In this document: positions 18,309 to 27,926 of the stretch, piece by piece
How the letters are laid out: each line of letters begins with the position of its first letter
How positions within the stretch are numbered: position 1 is the stretch's first letter
NCBI RefSeq assembly: GCF_007990635.1
Contig: NZ_AP019846.1
Span: 1 to 64,000 of the forward strand
Direction: 5' to 3'
From: Leptotrichia hongkongensis
GTDB lineage: Bacteria > Fusobacteriota > Fusobacteriia > Fusobacteriales > Leptotrichiaceae
Length of the DNA: 64,000 nt
Notes under the pieces: model-generated
Seen by the model: only the letters and a program-made list of their open reading frames with translations
Told to the model about the DNA's origin: nothing
The model's database searches: none
Position numbers and translations under genes: made by a program

Positions 18309-19325
18309 ATGAAAATATTGGTAATACATACAGCATTTATTGGAGATATTGTATTGTCTACGCCTTTGATACAAAGGTTAAAGGACATGTATCCTGAATC
18401 AGAAATTGATTATTTGACATTGCCGACAAATAAAAGTGTGATAAGTAACAATCCAAATTTAAATGAAATAATTCTTTATGACAAAAAAGGGCAAGATAAA
18501 GGGATAAAAGGTTTTTTGAGAGTTCTAAAGATTTTAAAACAAAAAAAATACGACTATGCGGTAATTCCACATAGATTTATAAAATCCATATTACTTGCAA
18601 AATTAGCAAAAATTCCTAATATTGTAGGATTTGATGTAGCGACAGGCTCATTCCTGCTAAATAAGAAAGTTCATTATGATATGAAAAAGCATGAAGTGGA
18701 AAGATTGCTTGATTTAGTGGAATATAAAGGAGAAAAAATTCCAATTAGAATTTATCCTGCAAAAGAAAATTTTACTAAAATTAATAAAATTCTGGAACAT
18801 CACGGCTACTTTGGAAATGAGGGACAAAAACTCATATTAGTTGCACCAGGTAGCCAAAGAGCAGAAAAAATGTGGCCAATAGAAAAATATCGTGAGATTA
18901 TTGAAAGATTGAAAAAAAATAAAAATTATTTTATTGGTATAACTGGCTCAAAAGCCGAAAAAAAATTATCTCTAAATTTCCCAAATGATAAAAATGTTAT
19001 TGATTTTCGTGGAGAAATTAATCTTGTAGAATTTGGAGCTTTGATTTCAAAGGCTGATATTGTCGTTGGAAATGACAGTTCTCCAATTCATATTGCAAGT
19101 GGATTTGAAAAACCGTTTGTGATTGGGATTTTTGGTCCAGGAAAACGAGATTTGGGTTTTTTTCCGTATACTGAAAAAAGTAATGTTATTGAGGATAATG
19201 AATTTTATGAAAATAACATTGTGAAAATTCCTGAGAAAAGACACGAATATAAAAAAGACTACTATAAAGGAATTCCTTTAATTAGTGTGGATAGAGTCTT
19301 TAAAGAAATTATGAATCGGATTTAA
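18309..19325 (+). CDS. glycosyltransferase family 9, heptosyltransferase II-like
   Basis: GT9 enzymes transfer ADP-heptose to the LPS inner core. The 338-residue protein opens with the family start ILVIHTAFIGDIVLSTPLIQRLK and has LVAPGSQRAEKMWPIEKY in the donor-binding half and VGNDSSPIHIASGFEKPFVIGIFGP near the C-terminus. Length is typical. GGAGAAG lies just before the ATG. It leads a run of sugar-transferase genes extending to about 27.6 kb. The sugar is inferred from the family. Confidence 0.88.
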   Translation: MKILVIHTAFIGDIVLSTPLIQRLKDMYPESEIDYLTLPTNKSVISNNPNLNEIILYDKKGQDKGIKGFLRVLKILKQKKYDYAVIPHRFIKSILLAKLAKIPNIVGFDVATGSFLLNKKVHYDMKKHEVERLLDLVEYKGEKIPIRIYPAKENFTKINKILEHHGYFGNEGQKLILVAPGSQRAEKMWPIEKYREIIERLKKNKNYFIGITGSKAEKKLSLNFPNDKNVIDFRGEINLVEFGALISKADIVVGNDSSPIHIASGFEKPFVIGIFGPGKRDLGFFPYTEKSNVIEDNEFYENNIVKIPEKRHEYKKDYYKGIPLISVDRVFKEIMNRI

Positions 19326-19371
19326 GATAAAGTTATCATTTTAAAAATAAAAAAGAAAGAGAACTTATATT

Positions 19372-20673
19372 ATGAATAAAAAAATTAATTTAATTATAAA
19401 TAAAACAGGATTTGTTTTTTGTTTATTGGCTGGAATTGCTTTGTTTTTATCAGAAAAATTTGAAAATAACATTGTGATACATGTCTTATTATTAGCATTT
19501 GTAATTTCTATGATTTTTAGAGAAAATCGAAAAAAATTCTTTGAAAATTTAGATATAGAATTTTCTATAGAGTTATTGCTTTTTGTGTTTGTACCTTTTA
19601 TAATAGCATATTTTGATGGTGGGATAGATACTCGTTTAGATAATTATCTTTTAAAATATTTGATCTTTTTTCCATTTATATTTTTTATAAGAAGTATGAA
19701 AAGGGTCATGATTTTTTTGAAAGCGACTTTGGCTGGAGCTATGATAGTAATGTTTCTTGCAACTTATAATTTTATAAAAGATTATAAGGCCTGGGCAACG
19801 CCAGTAGGGTCTTATTATCCAAGAATTACTGCAATCTTAACAGTGCAAGACTTTGCTAATATCATGTGTATAGTTTTGTTATTTTTAATATCTTTTCTAC
19901 TTTTTTATAAAAGATAAGATAAAAAGAAAAATAGGATAATAAAGATAGTTTTAGCTGCAATAACAATATTGACATTGTTTTTAGTCATTGTAAACAGATC
20001 TAAAATGGTTTATATTTGTTTATTGCCAACAATTTTTTACATTGCTTTAAAAAAAAGAAAAAGATATATTCTAGCAGTTTTTTTGGTTTGTGTAGGCGGG
20101 TATTTTTTATTACCAAGTTCAATTTCAGAAAGAATGCAATACATTGTGAATTATGAAAAAGATCCTTCAAGTAAATTAAGAATAATTTTTTGGAAAACAG
20201 GAATGGAAGCTTTTAGGCAAAAGCCGGTACTTGGATGGAAATGGGAAGATAGAAAGGAATTTAATCTTGACTATTATGAAAAAATAGGTGTCAGTAAATA
20301 TGTACACGAAAATTTTCTTGATAAATTAAGCGAATGGCCGATTTATTATGTGCATACACACAATACTTATCTTCAGTTCCTGCTGGATTTTGGGATTGTA
20401 GGAATTCTGTTCTTTGTGATATTTTTTGTAAGTACTTTCATGAAAGCAGTTTCTATAAACTTTTCTAAAAATAAGGAAAATAATGATAGCAAGCTAGTTG
20501 CTCTTGAAATTGGTACAAAAACGGCTCTTGCGGCATGGGCAATACAGGGAATTACTGATATAAACCTAAATAATAAATATATGATTATAATTTCAGTAAT
20601 ATTGCTGTTTTTGTTGAATTATTTATGGAGAGAAAAAATAAAACTGGAAAAGGGACAAGATGAGAATGAATAA
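19372..20673 (+). pseudogene. O-antigen ligase-like (WaaL family) gene with in-frame stop
   Basis: The open frames 19372-19917 and 19969-20673 are in the same phase and separated only by the TAA at 19915-19917. Read through, they give one ~433-residue polytopic membrane protein. The second half has the Wzy/WaaL-type pattern LTLFLVIVNRSKMVYICLLPT, LGWKWEDRKEF and the periplasmic-loop YYVHTHNTYLQFLLDFGIVG. WaaL joins O-antigen to lipid A-core in the periplasm. The second frame could start only at TTG 19969, with no good ribosome site. The gene is probably inactivated, unless the stop is a read error. Confidence 0.75.
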
Positions 20674-21676
20674 TTACAAATTTAATATTTCAAAACTTGA
20701 TAGGCTTAACAAAAAGTTAAGGCAAAAACCATATAAATATATATACAAGGAAATGATGCCAAAAAAATTATTTAATAAAATCCAAAACAGAGTTTACTTT
20801 ATAACTCAAAAAATGGTTGGAGAAGACTGGAATGAGCTTTTAAATGAATATTTTACAAAAGGTATCAAAGCAGAGCAAATTAAGCCTAAAAAATCATTTG
20901 AGAATGAAAAAATTATATGGCAGTTCTGGGGGCAAGGATGGGATTTTGAAAAATTGCCTGATGTAGTGAAAATAAGCTATAAATCTGTACAAAAATATAA
21001 AAAAGACTACACAGTAATACACTTGGATATGAATAATATAAACGATTATCTTGAAATACCAGAATATATTTTACAAAAGCTTGAAGCAAAAAAAATAAAT
21101 TTTGCACATTTTACAGATATAATAAGACTGGCTTTACTAATTAACTATGGTGGTGTATGGATTGATGCGACAATTTTGCTTACAGACTATTTGCCGCAGG
21201 AATATTTTGAAATGGACTATTTTATGTTTCAAAGAGATGACAGCCTTAGTTTGGAAGAGAAAAAGGACTGGGAAGATTATGATGATTTTTATTTTTCGTG
21301 GAATGATGAAATGAAAGTCAGAGTCTTAAACAGCGTAATTTTTGCAAAGAAAAACAATCAAGTATTGAAGGTCTTGCTTGATATGCTGCTAATCTTTTGG
21401 AAATATAACGATTTAGCTCCAAACTACTTTTTCTTTCAAGTGCTGTATACTGAGTTAATTGAAAATTATTACAAAGATAAAAAATGTAAAGTTGTCTCAG
21501 ATACATTGACACACGAAATGATAAGAGTCTGGTTTGATAAATTTTCACAGCAAAAGCTGGATGAAATAACTAAAAGAATCAATATTCACAAACTTACATA
21601 TAAAATTGATGCTGGAAAACGGGATACAGCAGGAAGTTTTCTGGAACATTTTAAAAAAATGTATGAAATAGACTAA
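20660..21676 (+). CDS. capsular polysaccharide-type glycosyltransferase (DXD sugar-binding)
   Basis: The 338-residue protein has the features of the Caps_synth/GT32-like family: IIWQFWGQGWDFEKLPDVVKISYKSVQKY followed by FAHFTDIIRLALLINYGGVWIDATI, where the D-A/D-x-D region binds nucleotide sugar. It overlaps the end of the ligase-like gene by 14 bases, so it is translationally coupled. ATG 20666 is an alternative start. Donor and acceptor cannot be told from sequence. Confidence 0.8.
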   Translation: MRMNNYKFNISKLDRLNKKLRQKPYKYIYKEMMPKKLFNKIQNRVYFITQKMVGEDWNELLNEYFTKGIKAEQIKPKKSFENEKIIWQFWGQGWDFEKLPDVVKISYKSVQKYKKDYTVIHLDMNNINDYLEIPEYILQKLEAKKINFAHFTDIIRLALLINYGGVWIDATILLTDYLPQEYFEMDYFMFQRDDSLSLEEKKDWEDYDDFYFSWNDEMKVRVLNSVIFAKKNNQVLKVLLDMLLIFWKYNDLAPNYFFFQVLYTELIENYYKDKKCKVVSDTLTHEMIRVWFDKFSQQKLDEITKRINIHKLTYKIDAGKRDTAGSFLEHFKKMYEID

Positions 21677-21819
21677 AATAGCTGTATAAAGTGATTAAAA
21701 TAATGTTTTTTACAATATTTCTTTTGAAAAATTTATAATAATATAAATTTTAAATTTTTAGAGTATTGTAGATTAATATAAAAAAGAAGATTTTTATAGT
21801 AATTAAGAATGGGGAAAAA

Positions 21820-22956
21820 ATGAAAGTATTGGTATTGCACGGACATCTTAGTATGGGTGGCGAAGAAAGAGTTTTACTTAGTGTTTTAAAAAATCTGGTG
21901 GAACTGAATTACGATGTTGATTTACTTATAACTTGGAATCATGGAGAAAATAACTTATTTGAAAATGAAATTCCTGAAAAGGTAAATTATAAATTCTTAT
22001 TTGATAACTATAATGGTAAAAATAAACTTATTAAAGAAATTTATCGAATAAGGGCAAAGGTAACTTATTTGAAAAAGATTGAAAAAATAATAAAAAAAAA
22101 TAAATATGATGTTATTATAGATTATTCTTCAAATTTATTGAAATATAATAATTTTGATATAAAAGTGCCTGTATTTGCCTGGATTCATTTCTCACTTACT
22201 TTTGGAGAGAAACTAAGTGCAGACAAAATAGAAAAATATAAAAAACAATATAAAAAATATGATAAGATACTGGCAATCTGTGATACAATGAGAGATGAAT
22301 TTTTCGAAATTTTAGGAATGGATAAAAACAAAGTGGAACTTGTTTACAATCCGATAGATTTAGAAGCTATTCGTAAAAAAGCTGAAAATATTGATAAAAA
22401 GTATGAAAATTATTTAAAGCAGGACTATTTCCTGCAAGTTTCACGTTTGACAGAACAAAAGCAGCCTGAACATCTTGTTGATATTTACTATAAATTAAAA
22501 CAGCGCGGAATAAAAGAGAAGCTTTATTTCATCGGAAATGGTGAAAAAGTGGAGCTGATTAAACAAAAAATTAAAGAATATAAGCTGCAAAACGATGTAA
22601 TTCTGCTTGGACAAATTGAAAATCCATATCCATTCTTTAAAAATGCTAAATTATTTGTACATACTGGAAAGTATGAAGGTTTGCCAACTGTATTACTGGA
22701 AAGCCTTGCTTTGGGAACACCTGTTGTGGCATATGACTGCCCTACGGGACCAAAGGATATATTAGGAAAAAATAGTGAATATGGGAAATTGATTCCTTTA
22801 AATGATAAAGATGTATTCGTAGAAAAAGTTTGTGAGTTGATGAATGATGATGAAAAATATAAAAATTATAGAAAAATATCATTAGTTAGAGCCGATGATT
22901 TTTCGATGAAAAATAATAAAATAAAATTACAGACATTAATAGAGAATATTAAATAA
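21820..22956 (+). CDS. glycosyltransferase family 4
   Basis: The 378-residue product has the GT-B fold of family 4 transferases. The acceptor half opens with LVLHGHLSMGGEERVLLSVLKNL; the donor half carries FLQVSRLTEQKQPEHLVDIY and the E-x7-E-type motif HTGKYEGLPTVLLESLALGTPVVAYD. GGGG precedes the ATG by seven bases. It is one of the LPS/O-antigen assembly genes in this cluster. Confidence 0.9.
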   Translation: MKVLVLHGHLSMGGEERVLLSVLKNLVELNYDVDLLITWNHGENNLFENEIPEKVNYKFLFDNYNGKNKLIKEIYRIRAKVTYLKKIEKIIKKNKYDVIIDYSSNLLKYNNFDIKVPVFAWIHFSLTFGEKLSADKIEKYKKQYKKYDKILAICDTMRDEFFEILGMDKNKVELVYNPIDLEAIRKKAENIDKKYENYLKQDYFLQVSRLTEQKQPEHLVDIYYKLKQRGIKEKLYFIGNGEKVELIKQKIKEYKLQNDVILLGQIENPYPFFKNAKLFVHTGKYEGLPTVLLESLALGTPVVAYDCPTGPKDILGKNSEYGKLIPLNDKDVFVEKVCELMNDDEKYKNYRKISLVRADDFSMKNNKIKLQTLIENIK

Positions 22957-23050
22957 ATATATTGACACTATATAATTTAGATAGCGCATTTGAAATACTG
23001 TAAAAAGTTAAAACTTGAATGGTAGACTCTAATATAAGGAAAGGTTATAC

Positions 23051-24154
23051 ATGGATATAATAAACAGTATAAAATCTAAAATAATAATATGGCTATTTGG
23101 TACTAAAAAAAAGTATAAAGACATTGATTTAAAAAGAGTAAATACTATATTGCTTAATCCAAAGGATTCTATTGGGGATACGTTAATGTCTTTTTGTTAT
23201 GCAAGGCAACTAAAAAAAATGTATCCTAGTGCAAAATTGGGAATTATAGTAACAGACAGAAATATAGAATTTACAAAACTGTGTAATGAAAATGAAAAAA
23301 TAATTGATAGTATTGTAAAACGTAAGGATGTGCTTAAAAATCGTAAAAAGTGGGATTTATTATTGGATTTTTTGAGCAAGGAAAATACAAAGCGTATGAT
23401 TTGGAAAAAAATATTAAGTCCAAAAATTACAATGATTTTTGGAGAAAGTGACGAGAAGCATTATTATAACAGAAAAAACTTAAAAAATTATGATTTTGAC
23501 TGTACTCCGCGAATCGAAACTCATATTATTGATTATCTTATAAATTCTGAATTTTCAAAATATTTTAAGATAAAAAATGAAAAGCCGCATATAGAAATTT
23601 TAGAAAAAGACATTGTTAAAATGGAAAAATTTTGGAAAACTGATTCTGAAAAATTTGATTCAAAAATAAAAATTTTATTAGTTCCGCAAGGTAGCGATAG
23701 AGAAATGAAAGCTAAAGAGGTTGCCGAACTATTAAATAGCATTGAAAAAGAAATAAGAAAAAAAGTCAAGATTATCATGGGGAAAACATCAGGAAGTGAA
23801 GAATATTACAAAAATTTGATGAGATATGTAAATACAGATTTGGATATTACTTTATCTGAAAAATTTAATATTAGGGAATATGTATTTTTTATGGCATTGG
23901 CTGATTTAGTAATAGGAGTTGATGGAGGAGCACTTCACATAGCCTCTTCTTTAAATAAGCCATTATTAAGTTTTTATGCTAATGATAAGTATAATATTTT
24001 TAGATGGTCACCAAAGACTACTGCTGATAGTCTTCAAGTTGTTTCTAAAAATATTGGAGATCACAATCATACATATGGCTTTCCATTAGCAGAGGCAACA
24101 AAATGGTTAAATTCTAAAATAAAAGAATTGTCAGAAAAAAATAATTACGACTAA
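23051..24154 (+). CDS. glycosyltransferase family 9 (heptosyltransferase-like)
   Basis: The 367-residue GT9-family protein has an N-terminal extension of about 30 residues before the family core NTILLNPKDSIGDTLMSFCYARQLKKMYPSAKLG. The C-terminal donor site is VIGVDGGALHIASSLNKPLLSFY. Three GT9 genes in one cluster imply several heptose or related core residues. AAGGAAAGG lies upstream of the ATG. Confidence 0.82.
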   Translation: MDIINSIKSKIIIWLFGTKKKYKDIDLKRVNTILLNPKDSIGDTLMSFCYARQLKKMYPSAKLGIIVTDRNIEFTKLCNENEKIIDSIVKRKDVLKNRKKWDLLLDFLSKENTKRMIWKKILSPKITMIFGESDEKHYYNRKNLKNYDFDCTPRIETHIIDYLINSEFSKYFKIKNEKPHIEILEKDIVKMEKFWKTDSEKFDSKIKILLVPQGSDREMKAKEVAELLNSIEKEIRKKVKIIMGKTSGSEEYYKNLMRYVNTDLDITLSEKFNIREYVFFMALADLVIGVDGGALHIASSLNKPLLSFYANDKYNIFRWSPKTTADSLQVVSKNIGDHNHTYGFPLAEATKWLNSKIKELSEKNNYD

Positions 24155-24159
24155 AGGAT

Positions 24160-24188
24160 TATGCGTTATCCTGAACTAACGTAAATAA
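24160..24188. repeat. 29-bp dispersed repeat, copy 1
   Basis: This segment, beginning TATGCGTT and ending TAACGTAAATAA, matches 62115-62143 at 26 of 29 positions. Both copies lie between genes, shortly before a start codon. Function unknown. Confidence 0.5.
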
Positions 24189-24217
24189 AAATATCTGTAT
24201 AAGGAATAAAAAAAATA

Positions 24218-25312
24218 ATGAAAAAAATAAATTGGAAATTTTACAGACCATACAGGGATAAACTCATTGATAAAAAAAATGAAGTTTTGAGCCGTATATT
24301 TGATAAAAATAAAAAAGATATTAATTTGGTACCTTCAAAAATAAAACGTATTTTATTTTTAAGAACAGATGGTAAAATTGGTGATTATATAATAAGTTCA
24401 TTTATTTTTAGAGAGATAAAAAAAAATTACCCTAATATACAAATTGATGTTGTTGCCGACAAGTCTTTGGAAAATTTATTAAAACTAAACCCCAATATAG
24501 ATAAATATTATATTCTTGATAGAAAAAAAATGCATGAGTGGAGAAATATAGTAAAAGTGTTAAGAAAAAATAAATATGATGTATTATTTGATTCAACCGA
24601 AGGATTAAAGTATAAGCAGGTTTATCTTTTAAACAGGGTAAATGCCATTGTAAATGTTGGCTATAATAAAGATGAATATAAGATATATAACAAAAATATA
24701 AAACAGAATAATACTTTAAAAATGATTCAAATTTATAGACAGATGATGGAAAGCGTAAATGTTGAAATAAAAGATACAAAATATGATGTTCCTGTTTCTG
24801 AAGAGTCTAAAAAAAATGTAGATAAATTTCTTGAAGAAAATAACGTGAAAGATAAAATAATAGCATTAAATTTTTTTGGAGCTTCAAGAGGGAGAAAGAT
24901 AAACGAGGAGAATGCGCTTATTATAATAAAAAGACTGGGAGAAATGTATAAGGATTATACAATTATAATTCTAGATTCACCAAATGATAGGGAAACAATA
25001 CATAATATCCTAAAAAAAACAGATAATAAAAATGTTTTATTTTTTGAAAAATCTAAAACAATCTTGGATTCTATATCAATAATTAAGAACAGCGATTTGG
25101 TAGTGTCACTTGATACTTCGATTTTACATATTGCCGAAGGGCTGGATAAGAAAATAATGGCTTTTTATGGTCCGAAAATTAATAAAAATAAATGGCGTAT
25201 AAGGGAAGAAGGCAATATATTAATTGATTATCCTGAAAATCGTATTAATGATGTAAACTTTGAAAAAATGTTTGATGAATTGTGTCAAAAGAATGCTCTG
25301 CCTGCTGTTTAG
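24218..25312 (+). CDS. glycosyltransferase family 9 (heptosyltransferase-like)
   Basis: The 364-residue GT9-type protein has ILFLRTDGKIGDYIISSFIFREIKKNYP at the start of its first Rossmann domain and SDLVVSLDTSILHIAEGLDKKIMAFYGP in the second. The N-terminal ~40 residues are basic and may associate with the inner membrane. It is the third GT9 in the cluster and lies 26 bases before the GT2 gene. Confidence 0.82.
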   Translation: MKKINWKFYRPYRDKLIDKKNEVLSRIFDKNKKDINLVPSKIKRILFLRTDGKIGDYIISSFIFREIKKNYPNIQIDVVADKSLENLLKLNPNIDKYYILDRKKMHEWRNIVKVLRKNKYDVLFDSTEGLKYKQVYLLNRVNAIVNVGYNKDEYKIYNKNIKQNNTLKMIQIYRQMMESVNVEIKDTKYDVPVSEESKKNVDKFLEENNVKDKIIALNFFGASRGRKINEENALIIIKRLGEMYKDYTIIILDSPNDRETIHNILKKTDNKNVLFFEKSKTILDSISIIKNSDLVVSLDTSILHIAEGLDKKIMAFYGPKINKNKWRIREEGNILIDYPENRINDVNFEKMFDELCQKNALPAV

Positions 25313-25343
25313 TAATTAAAAAATATGAAATAGGAGAATGCTG

Positions 25344-26900
25344 ATGAAATTATCCGTAGGAATAATAACTTTTAATGAGGAAAACAGAATTGGGAAAACT
25401 TTGGATTCGGTAAGAGAAATAGCTGATGAAATAATAGTTGTGGACAGTGGAAGTAACGACAGAACTGTGGAAATTGCACTTGCGAAGGGAGCAAAAGTTT
25501 TTGTAGAAAAATGGAAAGGATATGGACCGCAAAAAAATTCTGTTTTAAAAAAATGCAAGGGTGAATGGATTTTATTGATAGATGCTGACGAAGTAATATC
25601 GCCACAGCTGAAAGCAAAAATAAAATCAATTATAAACAATGAAAATCCATCAGGTGATGTTTACAAAATTAAACTGCGAAATATAGCTTTTAAAAAAGAA
25701 ATAAAATTTGGCGGATGGGATGATTATGTAATCAGATTATGGAAAAATGGAAAAGTAAAAATAAATAGCCGCGAAGTTCATGAGCAGTATCAAACTGACA
25801 GTCAAATAAAAAAAATAAAAGAAATGATAATCCATTATACTTACGATAGTATAGAGGAATTTCTTGAAAAATTAAATAGATATACTTCCCAAAGTGCTAA
25901 AGAATATATAAAAAAAGGTAAAAACCCAAGTTTTATAAAAATATATTCCAAAATGCTGTTCAGGTTTATAAAGATGTATATTTTGCAACTGGGGTTTCTG
26001 GATGGCTATGAAGGGTATTTACTTGCTAAATATAGTTCTATCTATACAATGACAAAATATACAAAATTACGTGAAGAATATTATAATAACTTAGGAAACG
26101 ATACTTCTCTTGTTATTACTACATACAATTGGCCAAAAGCTTTGGAAGCTTGTTTAAATAGTGCATTAGATCAAACTGTTACACCAAAGGAAATCATAAT
26201 TGCTGATGATGGCTCAAAGCAGGAAACAATAGATTTAGTAAAAAGATTTCAGCAAAGCTATCCTCAAAGCAATATTATCCATTCGTGGCAGGAAGATAAG
26301 GGATTTCGGGCTGGAATGTCTAGAAATAGGGCGATAAGCAAGGCAACGGGTAATTATATAATAATAATTGATGGTGATTTGATATTAAATAGGCATTTTG
26401 TTGAAGACCATATAAAAAATATGGAAAGAGGTTGTTTTATTCAAGGTTCACGAGTTATAACTTCACCAGCTGTGGCAAAGGAAATAATGGAAGGCAAAAA
26501 AATAAATCTTTTTACAAAAGGACTTAAAAACAATATGAATATGGTAAGAAGTAAACTTCTTTCAAAAATTTTTACAAAAGTAGATAGAAATTTACGTGGA
26601 GTAAGATCTTGCAACATGTCCTTCTTTAAAGATGATTTAATTAGAGTAAATGGCTTTGAGGAAGAAATAGAAGGTTGGGGAAGAGAGGATAGTGAACTTG
26701 CCGTAAGGCTGTTTAATATTGGATGTAAAAAGAAAAAACTCAAGTTTGAGGCTTTGACTTGCCATTTATATCATAATGAAAATGATAGAAGCAGGTTGAA
26801 AAAAAATGATGAATATTTGGCAAAGGCAATAGAAAATAAAAAAACAAAAGCTAAGAAAGGGCTTGATAGATATGAAAGAAGTAACGCTGGTAATAACTAG
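25344..26900 (+). CDS. two-domain family 2 glycosyltransferase
   Basis: Two GT2 domains are fused in 518 residues. Domain 1 (about 1-240) resembles WaaE/KdtX-type LPS core transferases: SVGIITFNEENRIGKTLDSV, DEIIVVDSGSNDRT, WILLIDADE. Domain 2 (about 253-500) starts with SLVITTYNWPKALEACLNSALDQ and has IIADDGSKQETIDLV, IIIDGDLILN and EEEIEGWGREDSELAVRL, as in chondroitin/galactosyl-type transferases. ATG 25344 is chosen over 25338 because AGGAG at 25332-25336 is correctly spaced. Fusion of two transferases suggests sequential addition of two sugars. Confidence 0.85.
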   Translation: MKLSVGIITFNEENRIGKTLDSVREIADEIIVVDSGSNDRTVEIALAKGAKVFVEKWKGYGPQKNSVLKKCKGEWILLIDADEVISPQLKAKIKSIINNENPSGDVYKIKLRNIAFKKEIKFGGWDDYVIRLWKNGKVKINSREVHEQYQTDSQIKKIKEMIIHYTYDSIEEFLEKLNRYTSQSAKEYIKKGKNPSFIKIYSKMLFRFIKMYILQLGFLDGYEGYLLAKYSSIYTMTKYTKLREEYYNNLGNDTSLVITTYNWPKALEACLNSALDQTVTPKEIIIADDGSKQETIDLVKRFQQSYPQSNIIHSWQEDKGFRAGMSRNRAISKATGNYIIIIDGDLILNRHFVEDHIKNMERGCFIQGSRVITSPAVAKEIMEGKKINLFTKGLKNNMNMVRSKLLSKIFTKVDRNLRGVRSCNMSFFKDDLIRVNGFEEEIEGWGREDSELAVRLFNIGCKKKKLKFEALTCHLYHNENDRSRLKKNDEYLAKAIENKKTKAKKGLDRYERSNAGNN

Positions 26901-27585
26901 CTGCGGAAGATTCGATTTGCTGGAAGAAACGCTTGACAGCTTTTTTGAATGCAATACTTATCCAATTAAAAAGATAATAATTACAGAAGACAGTACTGAA
27001 GGGAAAAAATTGGAGAGATTAATTTCAAAATATAACGATAAAAATAATAATTTCAAGCTTATAGTTAATGAAACACGGCTGGGGCAATTAAAGTCAATTG
27101 ATAAGGCTTACCGTGAGGTTGATACTAAGTATATTTTTCACTGTGAAGATGACTGGAAATTTTTGAAAAAAGGTTTTATTGAAAAATCAATGGAACTGAT
27201 GGAGGAAGATGAAAAAATTCTAGTTGTTGGACTACGTGATAAAAAAGATTTTGCAAAAGATTTTTTTTATGACGAAGACTATATTTCAAAAAATGGCGAA
27301 AAATATTATAGTGTAAAAGGTGAAATATTTACTTATAATCCAGCCCTAAGAAGAAAAAAAGATATGGACTTGTTTGGACTTCACGAAAAATTAGAAAATC
27401 AGAGATATGAAGAAGTTTTGTCTGATTTTTATAAAGAACATGGGTTTAAAACAATATTTTTTAAGGAACCATATGTAACACATATTGGAAATAAAAGACA
27501 TGTTCATTTTAGTAAAAATCGTAAAAATACTGTATTAAGCTTTAAAATTGATAGATTGATAAAAAAATCAGAGCAAAAATCTTAA
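26872..27585 (+). CDS. family 2-like glycosyltransferase
   Basis: The 237-residue protein begins VTLVITSCGRFDLLEETLDSFFE and has IFHCEDDWKF at the expected nucleotide-sugar acidic motif, consistent with a small GT-A fold transferase. The ATG lies inside the end of the preceding gene (28-base overlap), with AGAAAGG upstream. The frame could also start at TTG 26863. It appears to be the last gene of the main transferase run. Confidence 0.75.
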   Translation: MKEVTLVITSCGRFDLLEETLDSFFECNTYPIKKIIITEDSTEGKKLERLISKYNDKNNNFKLIVNETRLGQLKSIDKAYREVDTKYIFHCEDDWKFLKKGFIEKSMELMEEDEKILVVGLRDKKDFAKDFFYDEDYISKNGEKYYSVKGEIFTYNPALRRKKDMDLFGLHEKLENQRYEEVLSDFYKEHGFKTIFFKEPYVTHIGNKRHVHFSKNRKNTVLSFKIDRLIKKSEQKS

Positions 27586-27926
27586 AACTGAAAGGAAAGT
27601 TATAATTATATTTTAATAAATATTTTTCTTATTTTTAGTTGTTATTTTTTATGTTTCGTATAAAATATAGGTACAAATGGTTATAATAATTCCATTTTAC
27701 ATTTAATATCAAACTTGTATATCAAATAATCTTAGGTTTGGCTTAAATATTTATAATTTTTGAATTTGTTTTTAAAATAATATAAAATTAAAAAGAATAA
27801 ATATAAAAACCTTTAATTTATGTTGAAGTATAAAATTAATATCTATTAAAATAAAAAATATTTACTAAAGTAATTATTTTTCAGTATTTAGAATAATTTT
27901 ACTATTTGTAAATAAAGGATGGAAAA
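27586..27926. other. AT-rich intergenic, nothing identified
   Basis: These 341 bases are nearly all A and T. No open frame of note, terminator or confident promoter is seen between the glycosyltransferase run and the deacetylase gene. Confidence 0.5.
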
